Below, in pieces: positions 52,891 through 56,637 of a DNA stretch of 56,637 bases. A program made the translations under genes and the position numbers. Each line of letters starts with the position of its first letter. Positions within the stretch are counted from its first letter, which is position 1. The DNA comes from JAUQQI01 sp042408785 (GTDB lineage Bacteria; Chloroflexota; Dehalococcoidia; JAUQQI01): contig JBHOQU010000057.1 in the NCBI GenBank assembly GCA_042408785.1, positions 1-56,637 on the forward strand, written 5' to 3'. The notes below the pieces were generated by a model. The model made no database searches. It saw only the letters and a list, made by a program, of their open reading frames with translations, and was not told the origin of the DNA.

Positions 52891-53530
52891 CCGCGAACTT
52901 ATGGCGCTGCGGGCGGCCCGGGAACTGCGCCCGGGGATGTACGTTAACCTGGGCATCGGTTTGCCCACCCTGGTATCTAACTTCATCGAACCGGGAATCA
53001 TCCTGCAGGCCGAGAACGGAATGCTCGGCTACGGGCCGCTGGCCGAGGGGCCCGAGCGGGACCCTGACTTAATCAACGCCGGGGGCCAGTACGTGACGAT
53101 GCTCCCGGGGGCCTGCTTCTTCCACTCGGCGGACTCCTTCGCCATGATCCGGGGCGGCCACCTGGACGTCTGCATCCTGGGCGGCCTGCAGGTCTCGGAG
53201 AAGGGCGACCTGGCCAACTGGATGGTCCCCGAGCGGGGGATCGGCAGCATCGGGGGGGCCATGGACCTGGTAACCGGGGCCCGGCGGGTTATCGTCCTTA
53301 TGGAGCACCGGGACCGGCAGGGGCGGCCCAAGGTCCTCAAGGAGTGCACCTACCCCCTCACCGGCCGCCGGGTGGCAAACCTGGTGATCACCGACCTGGC
53401 CGTCATCGAGGTTACCCCCGAGGGGATGGTCCTGCGGGAGGTCGCCCCGGAGTGGACCCCCGAGGAGGTTCAAGCCGTCACCGAGGCGCGCCTCATCGTT
53501 GCCCCCGACTGCCGGGAAATGACCTTCTAG
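52859..53530 (+). CDS. CoA transferase subunit B (AtoA/ScoB-like)
   Basis: 223 aa. The catalytic glutamate is Glu52 in L-Q-A-E-N-G-M-L-G (family S-x-N-G/S-E-N-G motif), with N-L-G-I-G-L-P before it and G-G-H-L-D-V-C-I-L-G after. The 32-nt overlap with the A subunit and the transporter upstream support a complete uptake-and-activation operon. Its stop abuts the ATG of holA. Confidence 0.93.
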   Translation: MTQLSSKPGISRELMALRAARELRPGMYVNLGIGLPTLVSNFIEPGIILQAENGMLGYGPLAEGPERDPDLINAGGQYVTMLPGACFFHSADSFAMIRGGHLDVCILGGLQVSEKGDLANWMVPERGIGSIGGAMDLVTGARRVIVLMEHRDRQGRPKVLKECTYPLTGRRVANLVITDLAVIEVTPEGMVLREVAPEWTPEEVQAVTEARLIVAPDCREMTF

Positions 53531-54634
53531 ATGCCCCGCCTCTGGGTCCTTGCCGGCGACGAGTACGCCCTGGAACTGCTTGCCCGGGGGCTCCGCCAGG
53601 GCGCGCCTAACGCCGAGTTCGTAAGCCTCGACGGCCGGGAGCTGCAGGCACCGGACCTTGCCCCCCACCTGCTGAGCCTGCCCATGTTCGCCGGCCGCCG
53701 GGTTGTGCTGGTGCGGCGGCTGGTGGGTTCGGCGGCTAAGGGGCGGCGGGCGGAGGCCGAAGAAGGCCAGCCGACCGGCGGCCGCGGCCGGAACCGGGCC
53801 CGGGAGCTGGCGGCGGTTCTCCTCCGGGCCGACCCGCAGGTTCTGGTGGTGTCTTCGGAGCCGGGGCTCGAACGGGACCCATCTCCCGAAAACAACTGGC
53901 TTCTTGGGGAGCTGAAGGGCCTGGCCCCAAAGTTTAGGCTGACCGCCCGCCGGGTTGACGACGGCGACGACCCGGCGGCCGTGGCCCGGACCATCCTGGA
54001 GGCCGAGCCGGCGCCGGACGTGGAGGTGGTCGTTTTGCGGTTTGCGGCTTCAGGGCCCGATGGGGTCCTGCGCTGGGCCCGCCGCCGGGCCCGCCAGGCC
54101 GGCCTCGATTTCGACCCCGGCGCCCTGGAATACCTGGTCGAGCGGGTGGGCGGTGACCGCCGGCTGGTGGACCTGGAGCTGGAAAAGCTCGCCCTCTACG
54201 CCGGATCGGAACCGGTGAGCCGGGAAGATGTCCGCCGGCTGGTGGTGGAAACCGTGCCGGTCTCGGCCTTCGACCTGCTGGGCCTGCTGGTGGAGGGGGA
54301 TGGGGCGGGCGCGGTAAAGCTTATCCGGCAGCTTCGGCGGGAAGGTGAGAATCCCCAGAACATCGTCGGCGCGCTGGCCTGGTCGCTGCGGACGCTGAGG
54401 CTGCTTCAGGCCCAGCCCCTCCGGGCGGACCTGAGCGAGGTGCTGCAGGCCACCGGCCTTTACCCCGGCCAGGTTCGGCAGCTTCTGCCCCTGGCCCGCC
54501 GGCTGGGACCGACCCGGACCGAGGCGGCCCTGCGGGACCTGCTGGAGCTGGACCGGCAGGTTAAGGCCGGGCAGGTGGAGGCGTGGCTGGGGCTCGAGCT
54601 CTGGCTCGGGATGCAGGCGGCCGGCCGGACCTAG
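53531..54634 (+). CDS. holA: DNA polymerase III delta subunit
   Basis: 367 aa, close to other HolA proteins. The N-terminal L-W-V-L-A-G-D-E-Y, the middle L-L-S-L-P-M-F-A-G-R-R-V-V-L-V-R, the lid V-G-G-D-R-R-L-V-D-L-E-L-E-K-L-A-L-Y and the C-terminal F-D-L-L-G-L-L-V-E-G-D mark it. It opens the beta clamp in the clamp loader. There is no Walker A, as expected for delta. The ATG directly follows the stop of the CoA-transferase gene, so it is translated by coupling with a metabolic operon. Convergent with lexA, overlapping by 4 nt. Confidence 0.9.
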   Translation: MPRLWVLAGDEYALELLARGLRQGAPNAEFVSLDGRELQAPDLAPHLLSLPMFAGRRVVLVRRLVGSAAKGRRAEAEEGQPTGGRGRNRARELAAVLLRADPQVLVVSSEPGLERDPSPENNWLLGELKGLAPKFRLTARRVDDGDDPAAVARTILEAEPAPDVEVVVLRFAASGPDGVLRWARRRARQAGLDFDPGALEYLVERVGGDRRLVDLELEKLALYAGSEPVSREDVRRLVVETVPVSAFDLLGLLVEGDGAGAVKLIRQLRREGENPQNIVGALAWSLRTLRLLQAQPLRADLSEVLQATGLYPGQVRQLLPLARRLGPTRTEAALRDLLELDRQVKAGQVEAWLGLELWLGMQAAGRT

Positions 54635-55314
54635 GCCAGCTTGCGAAGCACGGCGATGACCCGGCCCTGAATCTCGACCTGGTCGGCCGGGAGGATGATG
54701 GGCTCCATCTGGCTGTTGGCGGGCTGGAGCCTGACCCGGTCCCCCTCCAGGTAGAACCGCTTGAGGGTGGTCTCCTTGCGGTCCGGCAGCCAGGCCACCA
54801 CCATCTCGCCGTTTTCGGCGGTTCGGGCGTGCTGAACGATGACGATATCCCCGTCGTCGATGAGGGCGTCCACCATCGACTGGCCCTGGACCTTGAGGGC
54901 GTAGACGTTCTGGCGGCTGCCGATGAGCTCGGCGGGGACGCTGACCACGTCGATGTCGGGGTCCAGGTGGGCGTTCTCGGTGGGGACGGGGATGGGCAGG
55001 CCGGCGGCGATCCGGCCCAGGAGGGGTACCCGGACGGTCTCGGCCGCCGCGGCCGGCCGGAGGCGGAAGGGAACCAGACCGGCCTGACCGGGCTCGGCCG
55101 CCTCCGTAAGCTCGATGGCCCGGGAGAGCCGGTCCGAACGCCGAATGTAGCCGGCCTCGGCCAGCCGGCGAAGGTTGTAGTTGGCCACCGAGGTGGAGCT
55201 TATGTCGCAGGCCTCACAGATCTCCCGGATGGTGGGTGGGTACCCGTGCTCGGCGATGTAGCGGCGGATAAAGTCGAGGACCCGCCGCTGCCGCGGCGAA
55301 AGCTCAGCGGGCAT
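54631..55314 (-). CDS. lexA: LexA repressor
   Basis: 227 aa from ATG 55314, which has AAAGGAG 6 nt upstream; an ATG at 55344 would add ten basic residues without a ribosome site. The winged helix is L-S-P-R-Q-R-R-V-L-D-F-I, P-P-T-I-R-E-I-C, S-S-T-S-V-A-N-Y-N-L. The cleavage site Ala-Gly is in G-R-I-A-A-G-L-P; the Ser is in V-Q-G-Q-S-M-V and the Lys in T-T-L-K-R-F. It represses the SOS genes until RecA triggers self-cleavage. The recognition helix is of the Chloroflexota kind, to my memory. A matching operator-like word lies in its own promoter. Confidence 0.94.
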   Translation of the reverse strand: MPAELSPRQRRVLDFIRRYIAEHGYPPTIREICEACDISSTSVANYNLRRLAEAGYIRRSDRLSRAIELTEAAEPGQAGLVPFRLRPAAAAETVRVPLLGRIAAGLPIPVPTENAHLDPDIDVVSVPAELIGSRQNVYALKVQGQSMVDALIDDGDIVIVQHARTAENGEMVVAWLPDRKETTLKRFYLEGDRVRLQPANSQMEPIILPADQVEIQGRVIAVLRKLA

Positions 55315-55357
55315 TCGTTTCTCCTTTCGGCGTCTTGGAGCCATCTCAACTCACTTT

Positions 55358-55386
55358 AACTTAGCACATCAGTTCGCCGGTGTCAA
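55358..55386 (-). promoter_or_regulatory. lexA promoter with an SOS-box-like word in the spacer
   Basis: On the minus strand TTGACA (55386-55381), a 17-nt spacer and TAAGTT (55363-55358) form a near-ideal promoter. The spacer carries CGAACTGATGTGCT (55376-55363), a 10-of-14 match to the Gram-positive SOS box CGAACRNRYGTTYC, placing an operator between -35 and -10. Autoregulation is therefore likely. Confidence 0.55.
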
Positions 55387-55546
55387 GGTTAGCCGACTTC
55401 CACTTGAGGCTTTCCGGTTTTGTTGCCGCCCTGACTGTGGGGCGCCGCCGGGCGGTTGGGGGCGCAGGGCCCACGGCCGTGCGCCCTGATGCCGAAACAC
55501 TGGAAAGCCCCGACCTTTTGCTAGGGGTTAGCCTGGAGGCTTGCGG

Positions 55547-56278
55547 GTGAACTGGCTCAGGTTCTTCGGGTTTCTGCTGGGGGCCGCCCTGGCTACGGCC
55601 GCCTGCATCGGCGGGCGCTTTACCCCCTGGGCCGACCTGCCGGCGGCCCGCCCCATCTCGGCGCCGGACAGCCCCTTCGGGGTCAGCATGGCCGCCGGCG
55701 TAAACGACCCGGCCATTCCCGTCGCCCTGGAGCTGGCCGCCGAGGCCGGCATCCGCTGGCTGAGGGTAGCCGGCACCGAATGGTCCCGGGTCGAGCCCCA
55801 CCGGGGCGAGTTTGACTGGCGGGCCGCCGACCGGCTGATAAACCTCGCCCGGAATCTGGGCTTTGAAGTTGTGGTCCCCCTGGCCTACGTTCCGGAGTGG
55901 GCATCGGGGGCGCCGCAGTACCTGCCGGCCGGAGCCCGGACCAAGGCACCGCCTCGGGACCTTCACGACTGGGAAGCCTACGTCGAGGCGGTCGTTTCCC
56001 GGTACCGGGACCGGGTCCGCTACTGGCAGGTGTGGAATGAGCCGGACCTGGCAGGCTTCTGGCCTGGAACCGCCCACCAGTATGCCGAGCTCCTGGCGGT
56101 TACGTACCGGGCCGTCAAGCGGGTGGACCCCGACGCTTACGTGGTCTTCGGGGGCCTGGCCCTCGGGGGCCGTCCGGGGCAGTTGAATGAGCGGTTTTTC
56201 GAGGAGGTGCTGGGGGACCCAGAATACCGTTCCGTGGCGCATAGTCATCTGTTTCACCTCGGAAGGCGACACAGATGA
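55547..56278 (+). pseudogene. Secreted glycoside hydrolase (clan A-like), truncated by an insertion
   Basis: From GTG 55547 (GGAGG, 7-nt spacing) the product has a signal peptide (residues 1-20, then a Cys). The TIM-barrel start shows G-V-S-M-A-A-G, A-G-I-R-W-L-R-V-A-G-T-E-W-S-R-V-E-P and the acid/base site Q-V-W-N-E-P-D (NEP motif of clan-A enzymes such as GH39 or GH5). After E-E-V-L-G-D-P-E-Y-R (about 56229) the sequence no longer fits and ends after 16 codons. The second half with the nucleophile is gone because a transposon end begins here. The peptide is shorter than any full barrel. Confidence 0.8.
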
Positions 56279-56637
56279 CCGGCCACTTCCTGCTTCCTCG
56301 ACCCGTGGCTCGTAGACCGGCCGGTAAAACCGGTCTCACCGGCCGTTCCGCCGCCAGAGGAGACTTGACATAACCTGTCATGCAGGTTATGTCAAGTCTG
56401 GCGTAACTTCCCGGGGAACTCCCGGTAGGGCCCGTAAGGTGGGCCAGCCCGTATTGTTCCAGATTCCGCGCCGCGTTCAGGTCCCGGTCCAGCGTCACCC
56501 CGCACGCCGCGCAGCGAAAGACCCGCTGGGACACCGGGATCTTCGGCCCCACCCACCCGCACGCCGAGCACCGCCGGGTCGAGGGAAAGTTCCGCGGCGC
56601 CAAGATGAGCCGTGACCCGTACCATCCGCTCTTGTAC
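56115..56637 (-). CDS. tnpB: TnpB (IS200/IS605 OrfB) C-terminal part, runs off the window edge
   Basis: From the edge: Y-K-S-G-W-Y-G-S-R-L-I, P-R-N-F-P-S-T-R-R-C-S-A-C-G-W, F-R-C-A-A-C-G-V-T-L-D-R-D-L-N-A-A-R-N-L. This is the zinc ribbon (C-x2-C ... C-x2-C) and last RuvC aspartate of TnpB, the RNA-guided nuclease of IS605-type elements. Family likeness ends near Y-G-L-A-H-L-T-G-P-T-G (about 56420). No stop follows: the frame stays open through the transposon right end into the broken glycosidase gene, to 56115. The N-terminus is outside the window. Confidence 0.85.
   Translation of the reverse strand, partial: YKSGWYGSRLILAPRNFPSTRRCSACGWVGPKIPVSQRVFRCAACGVTLDRDLNAARNLEQYGLAHLTGPTGSSPGSYARLDITCMTGYVKSPLAAERPVRPVLPAGLRATGRGSRKWPVICVAFRGETDDYAPRNGILGPPAPPRKTAHSTAPDGPRGPGPRRPRKRRGPPA
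56244..56336. repeat. Two further right-end hairpins
   Basis: GTCATCTGT (56244-56252) pairs with ACAGATGAC (56271-56279), loop 18 nt. AGACCGG (56314-56320) pairs with CCGGTCT (56330-56336), loop 9 nt. Both are exact. Confidence 0.75.
56361..56399. repeat. Perfect 17-bp inverted repeat with 5-nt loop
   Basis: AGACTTGACATAACCTG (56361-56377) is followed after TCATG by its exact reverse complement (56383-56399). It lies 3' of the conserved part of tnpB and is the strongest of the three right-end hairpins. Each arm contains TTGACA. Confidence 0.9.

Larger units (their letters stand above)
56230..56637 (-). mobile_element. IS200/IS605-type element, right end plus 3' part of tnpB
   Basis: The element is inserted in the glycosidase gene; the right boundary is near 56230, where likeness to glycosidases stops. 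In tnpB sense order the right end holds three hairpins: 56399-56361, 56336-56314 and 56279-56244. In known elements this region makes the omega RNA that guides TnpB, with the flanking host DNA as guide. The left end and any tnpA are outside. Confidence 0.65.

Overview
This is a GC-rich bacterial chromosome segment, densely packed with genes on both strands, often with overlapping or abutting ends. The best guess is Chloroflexota or a close relative. That guess rests on a LexA of the type with an S-T-S-V-x-N-Y-N-L recognition helix, Pro/Thr-rich secreted proteins, and a Gram-positive-like operator in the lexA promoter. It comes from family recall and no marker tree was run. I found no rRNA, tRNA or CRISPR array.

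Layout. 1-8.2 kb: the end of a LivK/LivH amino-acid-type ABC importer operon, a hydantoinase B protein without HyuA, a small gene overlapping an amidase, a CPBP protease, a methyltransferase, a CitE-like lyase and a double zinc-finger protein. 8.2-13 kb: an AT-richer gap, a frameshifted second CPBP gene, a BNR beta-propeller gene overlapping a MoaD/ThiS-like gene, and an Ldh-family dehydrogenase. 12.1-16.7 kb: a minus-strand repair and replication cluster of polA, an OGG1-like glycosylase and mutM. 16.8-23.9 kb: a luciferase-like oxidoreductase, a CPH-type copper ATPase, a Wzm/Wzt-type polysaccharide exporter, a LOG-like protein and enolase. 23.9-28.2 kb: a threonine operon hom - coiled-coil gene - thrC - thrB with a recognisable promoter; thrB has no ordinary start codon. 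28.3-42.6 kb: a PAS/GAF/GGDEF diguanylate cyclase, a glycogen-debranching-type enzyme, ffh, a sugar nucleotidyltransferase fused to a degenerate phosphomannomutase, a CocE hydrolase, an MTHFR-family protein, an alcohol dehydrogenase and a methyltransferase. 43.1-45.5 kb: a gene graveyard with DsbA-like and nucleotidyltransferase remnants, two tandem copies of an unrecognised family, and a decayed lipoprotein. 45.5-50.6 kb: an FeS-NrfD fusion plus a molybdopterin oxidoreductase, neither with a Tat signal, and a TVP38-type membrane protein. 50.8-55.4 kb: a short-chain fatty acid transporter and both CoA-transferase subunits, coupled to holA, then convergent lexA. 55.5-56.6 kb: a secreted glycosidase cut short by an IS200/IS605-type element. 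Only that element's right end, with three hairpins, and the C-terminus of TnpB lie inside the window.

How the genes fit together. The hom, thrC and thrB enzymes run aspartate semialdehyde to threonine. AtoE with the CoA transferase would import and activate short-chain acids. polA, the OGG1-like enzyme and mutM suggest coordinated repair of oxidised guanine. FeS-NrfD with the Mo enzyme is a complete two-gene membrane redox module that exchanges electrons with quinone. None of the calls was tested by database search; domain names come from motifs visible in the translations.
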